This document shows, one piece after another, positions 26,001 to 33,967 of a DNA stretch of 64,000 nucleotides. The notes below the pieces were generated by a model that was not told where the DNA came from, ran no database searches, and worked only from the letters and a program-made list of their open reading frames with translations. A program made the translations under genes and the position numbers. Source of the stretch: Symbiodinium natans (Eukaryota > Sar > Dinophyceae > Suessiales > Symbiodiniaceae). The stretch's first letter is position 1. Every line of letters begins with the position of its first letter. The DNA lies in contig CAJNDS010000360.1 in the NCBI GenBank assembly GCA_905221605.1, forward strand, positions 1-64,000, in the 5' to 3' direction.

Positions 26001-29000
26001 CTGAAACGAAGCGTCTTTGAGAAAACTGATGGGTTCCCATGCCCCTGTCTGTCGATTGGATCATGTGTATCTCATGCTGTCAACCCGATCCCTACGCCCT
26101 AAACCCTCTAAAAAATAAACCCTCAACCCTGCGCTGCCCCAAGGACTCTGCGTGTTAAGCGTAGTGGTTGGGTTCCTCAAAGGCACTCCCGAGCTAAAGG
26201 CAGGCTGAAGGCTTCTAAAGCACTGCTCGACTTCTGCAAACATCTAAATTGATATTGTGGGGGAACTCCCCAGAGCGGTAGGACCCGGTAGGATTTAGTG
26301 TGTATGTTTTTTTAATCTTGGGAACTCCACAGACGGGTAGGATTGAGGGGGTATTTGGGGTATTGGGGTGTAGACGCGAAAAGGTGCATTTTCGGGACTT
26401 CTTTTTGCGACTCAAGTACGGCAGTGATCCTGCCTAACGGCGCAATGAAAACTGTGGCGAAAACCAACAGCGCTTCAATCCCAAGCCGTGTAGGCATTCT
26501 AGGGTTGAAGAGATTGCGCTTGTTGGCTCGTTTGGCAGGAGGACTTGCTGTATCCGTTTGGCTATGTTCGCCTCGGTAACCCTCAACCCAAGACCGTAAA
26601 CCTGAAACCGTGACCAGACAACCTTCTGCTTTTTCACTCCAAGCCCTCAACGGAGTATAGCCCTGATCCTTCCCCACGTGCAATTGCTAATTTTCACAGA
26701 TGGGGAAACCCCAAATAGTCCTCCAAAACTATAACTCTTACTGTACTAGGCACCCCGAACATGGTACTACCAATGTTGGGACACCCCCCCATCTTGTTTT
26801 CCTTTACCGGGCGTACTCCTCTCACAATGGATCCAGGATATCCATGCCTACACAAAGCTGCAGCACGAATGACAAACTCTTTCTCGAGGTAGATGTCAAA
26901 ACATGTCCGAGGGATGCATTTTTTGCCGCGCATTTGCGGAATTTCCATCCGAATGAACAAGGCGCCCTCAATCGAGATTGGGCTTCAGCATTCTGCTGTA
27001 TGGGTCGATGCGACATCAGCACTTCTGAAACCTCGAGCCCAGGGAACTCACCGCCCCTTGATCATAAAACCCCCATTCGCCCGAAGATAGTATAGGGGCC
27101 TTAATAATTAGAATAGGTTTTTGGGTCCCATTATACTATAATTACAACAAGGAACCCCCAAAATAGTATTAGTAATTATTGAGACCCCTATATTAGATGT
27201 TCAGAAAGGAATCCGCTTTGAGCCTCATGATAAAGTCTAAGCTGTCCAGCCTAAACCCAACAAACCCCAAGTCTTAACCTTGATCTTAGGTCGCTCCCCA
27301 GTAACCGCTGCCAGAATAGGTGATAGAAGACAAAAAGCCGTATCCTCGAAATAGAGACCCTTGAGATCCTTAGAAAGACAGCCCCCTCAAAGAGGAAACC
27401 TCAACCTAAACTCAACCTTGAGCCCTAAACCGCCCCAACTCCATCGTGTACCCAACGGCCTCTCGAGGGACTTCAACCCGGGAGACTTCTTCCTGCGACG
27501 TTGTAAAGGCAGTGACGGTGGTCACATTGCTGTCCAATGCCTTCGACTCATTGGGCTTGGGGGTTGAAGGAACTAGGGATTAGGATTTAGGGTTGAGGGA
27601 TATAAGGATTTGGGCTGAGGGTTGAAGGATCTAGGGTTTCCTTCAACCTTGGGTTGAAGGAACTAGGATTCGGTTTTAAGGTCGAGGGATTTAGGGATTA
27701 GGGCTGAGGGTTGAAGGATCTAGGGTTTCGGGATGCGTTGCAACTCTTGCAGGACTGTGATAAGGGCCGTAATAATTGAAATAGGGTTTTGGGGGCCATT
27801 ATACTCTAATTATAAGGAACCCCCAAAATATTATTGGCAATTATGTAGGCCCCTATGGTAGGCCGTTGAGGGTGCAGGTGCTGTAGGGTTTCATCCCGGC
27901 TGCTGATCTCGCTTCCTTTCGCCCTGCCCGCAGCCTGACGCCTTCAGCCCCACGTCCTAGCAAACCTGAAGAACGTCCTTGCAAGCGGGCAGTTTAGACG
28001 ACAATAGCATAGAGTAGAATAGAGTAGAATAGAGTAGAATAGAGTAGAATAGAATGTAGTATACCATACTATGGATCCTTCGGCTCAAAAAGGCCGTCTT
28101 TCCGCACTCCTAGAAGTTCGAAGGGCGTGAAACATTTCAGTGGATTGGAAACTACTTGGAGGTTCATGGTTAGTTATTAGTAGGGTTGGGGTTTTGGGTT
28201 TACGGCTAGGATTATAACCCAGAATAGGGGACATAAAGCCCCTGAACTCATCATGTACCTCCAAGTACCCTGAGAACGACCCCTGGGCTCTCGCATCTAC
28301 GAGGTACCTGGGGGGTTAGGGTGCCGACTGTTTAGATGGCTTCTGCTGCACGGCTCTCCGCACCCGAGAACCCTAAAACCTAAACCACGGGCCTCTGGCA
28401 AGAAGGCCACCACCTTCAACTGCCCCGTGTCCACCTCTGCTGACACTTCGGCCAAGATTCCGCCTGAGAAAATGCTCAGGAGTCGGGGTGGGGTGGAGGG
28501 TTCAAGGGCACTTGGAGGGTTCAAGGGCACTTGGAGGCCGGGGTTACTCACAACTCTACCCACTAGTGAAACATCATGTAAGTGGCAGAAGCGAATGAAC
28601 TGAACGCTGGAGCTTTGGATGCATCAGAAGTTGGGGCTTGAGAGTACGAAAGCTGTTTGAGGATTTCCTAGCCTTTGTTGATTCTTGGGTAGCCCGAATC
28701 CCCTTGTCGCGAGGACTTCACAATGGATGGCTATAATAGGTGAAGGGCTGTCAACATTCAGGTCCCCTTCTGAATCCCAATCATGGGGCGCCCCAGCTTC
28801 AGTTCGACAGCCTTCTCTACAGTCTCTCCAGGCATAACATCCCGCAGAGACCACTGACGCCAACAATCTTGCACCCAAACACCCAAACTCAAAACGCCAA
28901 ATCCCGGCCTAGCTAGTCCTGAAGCCCTGCAGCCCATAATGCAAACCCCAAACACCCAAACTCCTTCCTGGTGCTTAGGCCAGAGTGGGGGAGTGGACCC

Positions 29001-29161
29001 CTAATAATCCCGAGACGAACCCCTTTCATGGTACCTACCTGAACCCAAAAGCCGAACCACTATATTCACTTCCCACTCCCCGTTCGGAATCACCGCAAGC
29101 CTGTCGCGTTCCCTTGGCTGGTGTTGAAGTTCAAAGACTCTGCCAATTCGACCGCCACTGC
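9708..29161 (-). CDS. putative large multi-exon polytopic membrane protein gene with GPS-like motif (overall span)
   Basis: This entry ties together the minus-strand exons listed in the cluster entries below. Upstream exons (25.4-29.2 kb) look extracellular. Those at 23761-23838 and 22295-22384 carry the two halves of a GPS-like motif (CAFWDE, then C-x-x-x-HLSIF). Exons from 22.2 kb leftward encode about ten hydrophobic helices. A GAIN/GPS domain ahead of many helices is known from adhesion-type receptors and polycystin-1-like proteins; that comparison is inference. Introns are 0.1-2 kb and full of MITE-like elements and TTTAGGG words. No start codon was assigned and the exons may belong to two or more genes. 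Exons at 29.9-31.2 kb might extend it upstream. Confidence 0.4.
10125..10157. repeat. (CTG)11 microsatellite in an intron
   Basis: Eleven perfect CTG triplets on the + strand (CAG on the transcribed strand). They lie between the putative exons at about 9999-10065 and 10351-10477. No open frame in the transcribed direction joins it to those exons, so I treat it as intronic. Confidence 0.9.
11646..11732. repeat. C23 homopolymer followed by perfect (CCCTAAA)7 array
   Basis: A run of 23 C, 13 bp of unique sequence, then about 50 bp of perfect CCCTAAA repeats. The perfection contrasts with the degenerate array at 6.3-7.6 kb and suggests recent gain. Long homopolymers are also assembly-risk sites, so exact length is uncertain. 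Confidence 0.9.
11965..13691 (-). CDS. exon cluster: hydrophobic and basic exons, unknown membrane protein
   Basis: Minus-strand exon candidates, in order. 13614-13691: 26 codons, VRVSLIFLKLCTAGATNALL then GWLMK, donor GTAGAG, one transmembrane helix. About 12975-13065: a basic segment, FFKQRAFRDARKFKKLPRVR then LQFTANS. 12248-12314: acceptor TTCACAG, GFFRVRALEGGQVEFKDFDF, donor GTTCCT. About 11990-12060: TVVGVVSALLGDVIIFTLFL, then VS and a stop. The last could be a terminal exon; if so, the gene ends here and the 9.7-11.0 kb exons belong to a second gene. No family recognised. Confidence 0.42.
13229..13310. repeat. telomere-like minisatellite (TAAACCCTATAAGCCC)
   Basis: Imperfect tandem CCCTATAAGCCC/ATAAACCC words, probably a diverged CCCTAAA array. 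The opposite strand yields a repetitive Gly-Phe-Ile-Leu frame which is an artefact of the repeat. Confidence 0.6.
13790..13960 (-). CDS. probable exon, hydrophobic region of membrane protein
   Basis: The minus-strand frame reads CLSEGMESHKPLASLLVEPR then YKRVGLLFPAFHPWIALLRL and SLLTSYKDW. It contains at least one likely helix. It lies between the exons at 13614 and 14165 with matching strand, and so probably belongs to the same transcript. Splice limits were not fixed. Confidence 0.38.
14165..16524 (-). CDS. exon cluster: soluble-looking exons between membrane segments
   Basis: Minus-strand exons, in order. 16452-16524: acceptor GGACAG, ICFGVQDIASLILECKAPEA then SVNR, donor GTGTAT. 16100-16197: acceptor TCACCAG, SLHAHRSGVAKDSLAIILQP then DEKFELEDCGPP, donor GTTCAA. 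15357-15441: acceptor AATCAG, EEPVNRQMSRSVGRRSRFSR, donor GTAGAG. 14982-15054: HAADKDVEKALRELN, donor GTATGT. About 14655-14745: NPHQEVGTNMDGFGKALRES. 14165-14231: acceptor CGCCCAG, DLGARWNVHIHGANTVQCIL then DS, donor GTTGGC. KALREL/KALRES recurs in two exons. Signals and composition are good, but no family is identified. Each intron holds one or more MITE-like elements. Confidence 0.48.
14435..14540. repeat. family B MITE-like element
   Basis: Starts CTATAGGGGCCC and ends TTATTAAGGCCCCTATA, in the reverse orientation relative to most copies. It is followed by a second, weaker fragment (CCTTATAGGCCCC to about 14585). Intronic. Confidence 0.75.
15477..15540. repeat. family B MITE-like element, 3'-truncated
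   Basis: Carries GGGGCCTTAATGATTAGAAG and TATAATTACAATAAGGAGCCC, but lacks the closing inverted terminus. It ends about 20 bp before a family A element. Confidence 0.65.
15560..15659. repeat. family A MITE-like element
   Basis: Left end CCAGAGAGCCCAATACCC and right end GGGGTATCGGGCTCTCTGG form a terminal inverted repeat. The interior is AT-rich (ATGATTTGAGCTATATTCC). About 100 bp, non-coding. Confidence 0.8.
15981..16090. repeat. family A MITE-like element beside a splice donor
   Basis: Ends CCCAGAAAGCCCAACACC and GGGGTATTGGGCTCTCTGG. Its edge is about 9 bp from the modelled exon 16100-16197 and overlaps the region just downstream of that exon's donor. Confidence 0.8.
16982..19604 (-). CDS. 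exon cluster: membrane-helix exons after the GPS-like motif
   Basis: Minus-strand exons, in order. 19523-19604: acceptor CTCAAG, LPAVSVFVFLVPWLKLSFSS, donor GTATGT, a transmembrane helix. 18708-18812: acceptor GCCACAG, ALFALVFARAALVDRRNRDM then VPWEENGAEWCAADA, donor GTAAAC. About 18331-18405: EGRCRSVVGMPDLDVEHDG. 18172-18263: acceptor CTCAAG, MRRFEMFSVPCTFFYARMLG, GC donor. 18006-18137: exactly 44 codons, acceptor TTTCACAG, EIEPALFRQAPASEVEEERV then ITEILGVPGFLAVETVAAIV, donor GTAGAT. About 17449-17545: LESDEANFKIHRLANFEEVN, donor GTCGGC. 17217-17280: VPKGWCMQRVAEAKDWTLWC, GC donor. 16982-17058: SWIGPTSWLTGRFKARTQLG, donor GTAGCA. Together these are the best coding evidence for the large gene. 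Confidence 0.55.
18594..18692. repeat. family B MITE-like element next to a donor
   Basis: GAAGCCTTAATCATCAGAAT on the left and CGATTAAGGCCCCTACAG on the right. It lies 10 bp from the GTAAAC donor (18702-18707) of the exon at 18708-18812. Confidence 0.75.
19680..21060. other. intron-like DNA, no exon supported
   Basis: Contains a family C-like phrase (GAGCCATAGTCTAAACTCC) near 19912, scattered AAACCC words, and a GC-rich stretch of GGGGCCC/GGGCCC palindromes at 20430-20545. A plus-strand frame at 19810-20103 has no splice or domain support. Confidence 0.35.
21060..21200. repeat. TATATA tract plus inverted family C element
   Basis: A CATATGTATATATATATATACATG tract is followed by CATCCAAACTCCTTCAAGAG and, about 70 bp later, AGTATAGCTCAAATATA. 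That is the family C end arrangement in reverse orientation. Confidence 0.5.
21831..21940. repeat. family C short inverted-repeat element
   Basis: Begins CATATGAGCCATAGCCTACA then CTCCTAGTATCCCCCTTAAT and ends near CCTTTGAAGGAGGTTCTAG. It shares order and spacing with the copy at 1870-1975. Confidence 0.5.
22100..23838 (-). CDS. exon cluster carrying a GPS-like motif and first helix
   Basis: Minus-strand exons, in order. 23761-23838: KTDLENATCAFWDERDPGLN then QIFSG, donor GTCGGC. 22295-22384: IEDTVPGQITCLTVHLSIFS then AVAE, donor GTGGGG. 22100 to about 22240: APCSVTAVVGFVLGGHLSWF then TSSERCRGASETAQDYS, donor GTGACA. Known GPS motifs have C-x-(F/Y)-W-D at the start and C-x(2-3)-HLT-x-F at the end, with cleavage between L and T/S. 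Here CAFWDE and CLTVHLSIF match both ends, and the next exon is hydrophobic as expected for a first helix. Phase between the first two exons does not close directly, so another small exon probably lies in the 1.4 kb between them, which also holds two family A elements. Confidence 0.5.
22601..22730. repeat. family A MITE-like element with internal (TA)n
   Basis: CCCAGAGAGCCCAACACCCC to GGGGTATTGGGCTCTCTG. AACTC precedes the left end and follows the right end, a possible 5-bp target duplication. A TATATATATATATG tract fills the middle. Confidence 0.8.
22885..22975. repeat. family C short inverted-repeat element, diverged
   Basis: AAGTCCACTAACCGTATACC to GGAGCTTCGACTCTAGCTC with an ATATAACCCC-type interior. 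The ends are weakly complementary. Confidence 0.4.
23024..23134. repeat. family A MITE-like element
   Basis: CCCAGAGAGCCCAATACCCC on the left. On the right, GGGGTATTTTCTTGGGCTCT then CTGGG, with a 4-bp insertion inside the right terminus. It lies 300 bp from another copy in the same intron. Confidence 0.8.
23215..23480. repeat. AT-rich tracts with GTATAC/TATAGTAGAGTA words
   Basis: Two short blocks (23215-23300, 23410-23465) of TATA-, GTATAT- and AGTAGAGTA-type words resembling those at 9030-9190 and 28006-28052. No coding signal. Confidence 0.5.
24314..24425. repeat. family A MITE-like element
   Basis: GCAGAGAGCCCAATACCCCT at the left, TTAATTAAGGGTTATTGGGC then TCTCCGG at the right. It contains two TTAATTAAGG palindromes, so the single strand can fold into a long hairpin. 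Confidence 0.85.
24506..24608. repeat. family B MITE-like element
   Basis: GTAGGAGCCTTAATAATTAG to CATTCAGGCCCCCTACATTA, with the conserved core AAGGAACCCCCAAAATAGTA. Eighty bases from a family A copy. Confidence 0.85.
24940..25013 (+). repeat. interstitial TTTAGGG array
   Basis: About nine near-perfect TTTAGGG units with one short disruption, on the + strand. Confidence 0.8.
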
Positions 29162-31222
29162 CTGGATTTCCCATAGTGCGTTAGAGTTCAGCCCGGAGGG
29201 CCGTGGGTTTAGGATGTGGGGAGCTAAGGTTTAGGGTTTAGAGTTGCAGGCTTAGGGTTTAGGACTCAGAACTTGGAGTCTTCCTGCCGCCCCCGACTGT
29301 GCTCCCGCCGCTACTTGCCGTTGCGGCAGCTTGCTCAGCATGAGCAGTATTCCTGAATGTTCGGCGCCACTTCGAATCATGCCTGCTCACGGTTCTTGCC
29401 ACCTTTCTTCCCTAAACCCTAAAAGCTGAACCTATTCTTCCCTAGACCCCACTAGCTGTAAGTGCGATAGGTTCCTCACCTGCCCTATTGGTTCGGAATT
29501 GGGCATGCTCCGGCCCCACGAGAAGTGTTTCCCTGCAGCTCGGTACCAACCTAGACCCTCCCTCTGCCCTCTTTTAACTCCTAAACCGTCTATTAGACCC
29601 TAAATACCATGAGGAACCATATAGCCTCTTCGAAGGTACAAGGAAAGTCCTGGAATCCGAACAGTTGTGTGAGAACTTGCTCGCAAACTGTTTTGTCCTG
29701 AAAGAATATGGCCCATGTCAGGGGAGTTTTTGGTGGTGGAACAATTATAGTGCATTGTGCTCCATGTCATGTTTCTTATGCCGTTATTCATTGTTGTGCG
29801 TACATATATATAAGGGCCTTATTGATTAGAGTGGGGCCCAAAATAGTATTGGTAGTTAGGCCCCATGTATTGCCCCTACCCCTCCCCCACCTCCTCTTCG
29901 GCGTCCACCTGGAGCGCAGCCTTGAAAGCCTGCTTCGACGCTGAAGTATTGGGGGCTGAGACGCTTTAGGGTTTAGGGTTTAGGGTTATGGTTATAGGGA
30001 TGAGTTGAGAGGTTTGGGGCTGAGACGTTTAGGGTTCAGCGGGCAATAAGTAGCCCCCTTGTCTTCATCTATCCCCGGCCGCTAGCCCAAATCCCGACTG
30101 AGTACCTGGAATATACAAAAGGCGCCACTGAGTATACCATTGTAGGTCTGTGCTCTGGGAGCTGCTTCCAGAGCTCATGGAGTTTTATGGGGGTTTCCGA
30201 AAAAATAGAGATACCTTTTTTGGTGCATGTTTTAAAGTCGTGATAATTGGGATTCTGGCGTAGACAGGGGACCTAGTCTGCGGAAACTCCCATCTGTTCT
30301 CAGGCCATCTACACAAGCAAGCTGTTACTTCCATGTTGTTCCATCTCTATGACGTCCCGGATTGCACGGAAGACGTCCTGCATGCACTAGTCAACAAACA
30401 GCAAGCAGACTACCAAACCATGCACTGAAGAAAGGAACATGAAGCAAATCAGCTAGTGCTCCGTCTTCACAATGAAGCTAAGTACAAACCAATATAACTA
30501 TACAGGATCTGAAGCCCTCAGCTCCAACTCGCTACTAGTACGGTCTAGGGTTTGGGGATAGCGCTGGTGAGGCGTGGTTCCAGAAGAAACTTTCATCTGC
30601 GGATTTCCAGAAGTTGGGAGCATCCTCGTTGGGGGTCCTTCTTATGAGGAATCAAGCCATCTGGCAAGCCCAACCCGCGAAATTAGGGCCCCAGAGCCAT
30701 CGTATGATTGTCATGTGGTCCTCATTTTGGGAGTTGGGTTACCAAAACCCCTTTGTGAATCAGTGTGTCAATGTGCTACATTCAAGTCTGAATGGGAGCT
30801 CCCTGTTCTTGGCAACTCATGGGGAAGGCCCGGGTCGAAAACCAATGCAATGCTGCTGGGCGTCGGCAGTTGATTTACGGTTTTAGGGGCTACAGGGTAT
30901 GAAAGGTTGCAAATGCCCCAAGTCAGACTCAAAAGCCCCATCTCAATCATGTCGGCCAAAAAACTACCAATTCATGCGGTTCAAGGTTGAGGAGCTATCA
31001 AGAGACAATACGATCAGAACACACACGAAATACAAGAGCAGTTGTCAGCGATGCGCTTACCGAGAACACCAAGCCCAGAACGACACATAACCTGGGCTAC
31101 AGTCTAGGCCTTAACCCCCATGAATCGTGTACCCTACATTGAAACCGCCCGCTGCTTGCTTCTGCCTCCTCCTGACGCCGTTGCTCTCTCTGCAGCATCG
31201 CCATCTCCTCCGGACTTCCTGG
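25385..31222 (-). CDS. exon cluster: soluble, probably extracellular exons upstream of the GPS-like motif
   Basis: Minus-strand candidates, in order. About 31140-31222: EEMAMLQREQRRQEEAEASS, though all three frames are open. About 29885-29930: AFKAALQVDAEEE. 29101-29161: acceptor ATCCAG, AVAVELAESLNFNTSQGNAT, GC donor, one N-x-S/T site. About 28690-28810: GDLNVDSPSPIIAIHCEVLA. 28389-28463: acceptor TTCTCAG, GGILAEVSAEVDTGQLKVVA then FLPEA, donor GTGGTT. About 26820-26985: FIRMEIPQMRGKKCIPRTCF then DIYLEKEFVIRAAALC. 25385-25499: acceptor GCTTCAG, CQDGVFEAKDVIGMSSLFEV then AGCPMIRGSLGAR. These fit the ectodomain of the polytopic gene, but linkage is inferred from strand and order alone. Confidence 0.4.
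27090..27196. repeat. family B MITE-like element, near-consensus copy
   Basis: TATAGGGGCCTTAATAATTA on the left, TAATTATTGAGACCCCTATA on the right. Terminal complementarity runs about 20 bp. This is the cleanest copy and a good seed for searching. Confidence 0.9.
27563..27735 (+). repeat. 88-bp direct repeat of telomere-like words
   Basis: GGGTTGAAGGAACTAGG recurs at 27563 and 27651, each followed by GGGCTGAGGGTTGAAGGATC then TAGGGTTT. It appears to be a local duplication of a diverged TTTAGGG tract. Confidence 0.7.
27761..27860. repeat. family B MITE-like element
   Basis: TAAGGGCCGTAATAATTGAA to GGCAATTATGTAGGCCCCTA with core AAGGAACCCCCAAAATATTA. It follows directly after the 88-bp repeat. 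Confidence 0.85.
28006..28052. repeat. 10-bp tandem repeat (ATAGAGTAGA)
   Basis: Four units of ATAGAGTAGA followed by AGAATGTAGTATACC. Short and perfect. Confidence 0.85.
29811..29870. repeat. family B element, internally deleted
   Basis: Both termini are present (AAGGGCCTTATTGATTAGAG and TATTGGTAGTTAGGCCCCAT) but only 60 bp long, lacking the usual ATACTATAATTA centre. Confidence 0.7.
29950..31130. other. mostly unexplained intron or spacer
   Basis: Short TTTAGGG run at 29966-29988. Open frames overlap on both strands at 30574-30960 (plus-strand ones of 99 and 90 codons) without splice or domain support. No gene can be asserted. Confidence 0.3.
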
Positions 31223-31654
31223 AGTCCTGTTTAAGCTTTGTTTAAGCTTTGGGGTTTAGGGTTTGGGGTTTGGGGTTGAGGCTTCAGGGTTTCGGGTGTC
31301 AAGGTCCAGGATCCATTAGGGTTTGGTGTTCAGGGGTTTTGGGATTAGGGCCTAGGGGTATATAAGTTATAATATAAGACCAATGTTTCGATTTTAGGAT
31401 TGTTTAGGGTTTTGAGGTCTCCGTTGTTTTTGTGGGCGCTGCTGACAAGAGCTTGCGAGGCTCTGAAAGAGAACAGCAGCACTTCGCCCGGTTGTTTGAT
31501 TCTGTATATATCGGTCGCCTAAGCAACCCCTGTATACTGTATACTGCACCCCCTTAAGTGTGTTTAACTTACCCTGAATGAGCCAGACGAAAAGCAGGAA
31601 TCTTGAGGGTGCTAGTGCAGAAGGGGGGGGGGGTGGCTGGGTAAGCCCGTAACC

Positions 31655-31728
31655 CAATATACATATGCATATATACACACATATCTATATACATATACAT
31701 ATATATATATATGTATGTATACACACTA

Positions 31729-31759
<31 letters not shown>

Positions 31760-31800
31760 GTATATATATATATATATATATGTATATATAATTATTTAAA
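31655..31800. repeat. (TA)n/(CATA)n low-complexity tract
   Basis: Alternating TATATA, CATACATA and TGTATA blocks over about 145 bp, just after a G10 run near 31623. The tyrosine-rich frames over it are artefacts. Confidence 0.9.
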
Positions 31801-32216
31801 TATAATGGGGCGTCGATCGCAGCTTAGTACATGATTCGGACCGGAACCTCTTTCTGTTGCTTTTTTCTGTTCTGTATGAGAGGGTATTAGTTGTCCTGGT
31901 TCGACTGTTTCGTAGGTTTTTTATCGGTGGAGTGTCCGTCTCCATGGTTTCGCCCACGGGGCCCTCTCCCTAAGACCTATGATCTGAGCTTCAAATACCA
32001 AGGAGTCACAAATCGTCAACAACCCCGCGCGCGGTCGTCGAATCATAATGTGGGTTCGCATACCAAGCACGGGCTGCTGTTAAGGAACATGGACTCAGCT
32101 TCTGCAGCAGAACAGTATATTAACTAAGATGCTTTCCTATTATGTTAGGCTAACTGGACTTCCGGTACGGCGGCCCAGATGAAGGAGAAGGGCCTACACC
32201 CCTCACCGAGCCTAAT

Positions 32217-32318
32217 AAAGGAGCCTAAATAATTATCTACACTATTGTGGGGGTTCTTTATTATGAAAAAAGTACAATATACCCCCAAACCCAAGCTAAC
32301 TACTAAGGCCCCTATATT
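32217..32318. repeat. family B MITE-like element (reverse)
   Basis: AAAGGAGCCTAAATAATTAT to AACTACTAAGGCCCCTATAT, reverse orientation, core GGGTTCTTTATTATG. It lies between the RCC1 gene and the large membrane gene. Confidence 0.8.
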
Positions 32319-32429
32319 ACACCCTTCACCACGGCTATAGCACCCCCGCATGGTTGCCCCTTACCTGGGTTTAAGCCAACTCCAATAGGCCAAGTGCCCC
32401 GAACGAAGATCAGACAACTCCTAATATTC

Positions 32430-32530
32430 GGGCCTTGGTAAGTAGAATAGGGTTTTGGGGCCCATCATGCTATGAATATGATAAGGAACCCCCCCCCCCC
32501 CCCCAAATAGTATTGGTAATTATCTAGGCG
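32430..32530. repeat. family B MITE-like element with expanded C tract
   Basis: CGGGCCTTGGTAAGTAGAAT to AGTATTGGTAATTATCTAGG. The usual CCCCC of the core has grown to about 16 C, a copy-specific homopolymer expansion. Confidence 0.8.
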
Positions 32531-32535
32531 CAAGT

Positions 32536-32748
32536 CTACTCAGGCTTTAGAACGTGGTCGTAGTTTTTCCAGGCATGGTCTTGGATGCTGTCGTTGGGGG
32601 CACCCCGTGAAATACATGATGCTGAAGAGTAGAAATCTCTGCTTGAAGCGGGCTCCCGAGGCCCCCGAAACCTTGATCTTGATCTACTGTCCTGTGGCTT
32701 GCTAACAGATCCGATTGCACTGTGAGCTTTAGAGCTTTGCGCCTTCAC
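32536..32748 (-). CDS. possible terminal exon, unknown protein
   Basis: A minus-strand frame of 70 codons ending in a stop at 32536. It reads SVSKPQDSRSRSRFRGPREP then GAPNDSIQDHAWKNYDHVLK. It is Ser/Arg-rich and hydrophilic, with natural-looking composition. It lies 66 bp past the stop of the RCC1 gene, so it may be an alternative 3' exon of that gene, a small separate gene or chance. Family B elements flank it downstream. Confidence 0.3.
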   Translation of the reverse strand: MKAQSSKAHSAIGSVSKPQDSRSRSRFRGPREPASSRDFYSSASCISRGAPNDSIQDHAWKNYDHVLKPE

Positions 32749-32813
32749 TCCGGGGGTTTATTGTGCTGATACCATGGGCAAGCCATGGGGCAGGGGAGCT
32801 TCCGCCAAGAACC

Positions 32814-33967
32814 CTAAACCCAAAGGCCTAAGCCCACTCCAAGCCAACTTGTCCTTGTGGTGCTGCTGTGCGTCCAAGTTGTGGAGGTCGTCACTGAAGT
32901 TGTCGAGGTTCTGCTGAGGGTGAGGCTGCTGGTGGTGCTGGACAAGGTTGTGCTGGAGGTCCTTGTCCAACTTGTCCCTGTCGTGCTCGTGGTTGAGGTC
33001 TTGGAGCTAGTGCTGCTACTGCTACTACTGCTACTCGTCGTGCTGGTGCTGCCACTGGTGCTGCTGGTGCTGCTGGTGCTGCTGCTGCTTGTCGATATTG
33101 TTCTGCTAGTAGAACTGGTGCTGGTTGTCCACGTTGTCGTGCTGGTGGAACTGCTGCTGCTTGTCGACCTTGTTGTGCTGGTAGAGCTGCTGCTGGCGCT
33201 GCTGCTACTGGTGCTCGTCATGGTGGTGCTGCTGGTGCTGCTACTACTGGTGCTGCTACTGCTGGTGCTGCTACTGCTGGTGCTGCTAGTGGTTGTGGAA
33301 GTCTCGCTAGCAGTGCTGCTACTGGTGCTGGTGTATGAGGTTGAAGTGCTCCGCGTACTGCTGGTGCTGACAGTACTGCTCCCACTTGTGGTGCTTGACA
33401 GCGAGACTGTTGTAGATGTGCTGCTGGTCGTCTGTGTCGTTGAGGTTGTACTGCTGGCTGTGGAGCTCGTGGTGGTGGATGTCGTGAAGGTTCTTGTCTC
33501 TGTTGTGCTGGAAGATGTGCTCGCGGAAGAAGTGGTGCTTGTCGAACTGGTGATGGTCTGCGTATAGGAGGTGGTTGTCCTTGAAGAACAGACTTTTAAG
33601 CTCACTTGCAAGATATCACCCCAGAGCCGCTTTGCAAATTTCATGTCTCCAGAAGCTATCCATAGAGCTATACTAAATCGTCCCTTGTATAAATCCCTGT
33701 TAGCACTTTTTGACTCGAGTACATATATGCCGAGCATCGACGTTGTCGGCAAGGTGCCGAAGTCCAGTACAGGCAAGTGGTCACCCAAAAGTGCTGAATC
33801 CTTGCCACGTTGAGTTGTGTCGCCATACCCGAGCCACTCGCCATATCCCATACACTTCACAGTAGAATCGTCCAACAGAGCACACTGAAAGCCATTTCCA
33901 ATGCTTATGTGCTGAGCAGTTCTGCCTGTGCCGTAATTGACAAAGGGGAGGTTATCTCCCATCTCGC
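32814..33967 (-). CDS. 3' exon: last RCC1 repeat and about 230-residue Ser/Thr-rich tail
   Basis: After a CTCAG acceptor the frame reads GEMGDNLPFVNYGTGRTAQH, then FQCALLDDSTVKCMGYGEWL, a further GDHLPVLDFGT half-repeat, a bridge of about 75 residues with no repeat signature, and about 230 residues almost only Ser and Thr (STSSTTS-like) with occasional Arg, Trp and Lys. It closes with SWLGVGLGLWV and a stop. Such tails resemble heavily O-glycosylated or disordered linkers in extracellular proteins. The hydrophobic last 11 residues are too short for a helix. The antisense Val/Leu-rich frame (32857-33567, plus) is a shadow. Confidence 0.8.

Noticed and set aside
32857-33567. A 236-codon plus-strand frame rich in Val and Leu
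   Set aside because: It is the antisense of the Ser/Thr-coding tail of the RCC1 gene; the composition follows from the repeated triplets.
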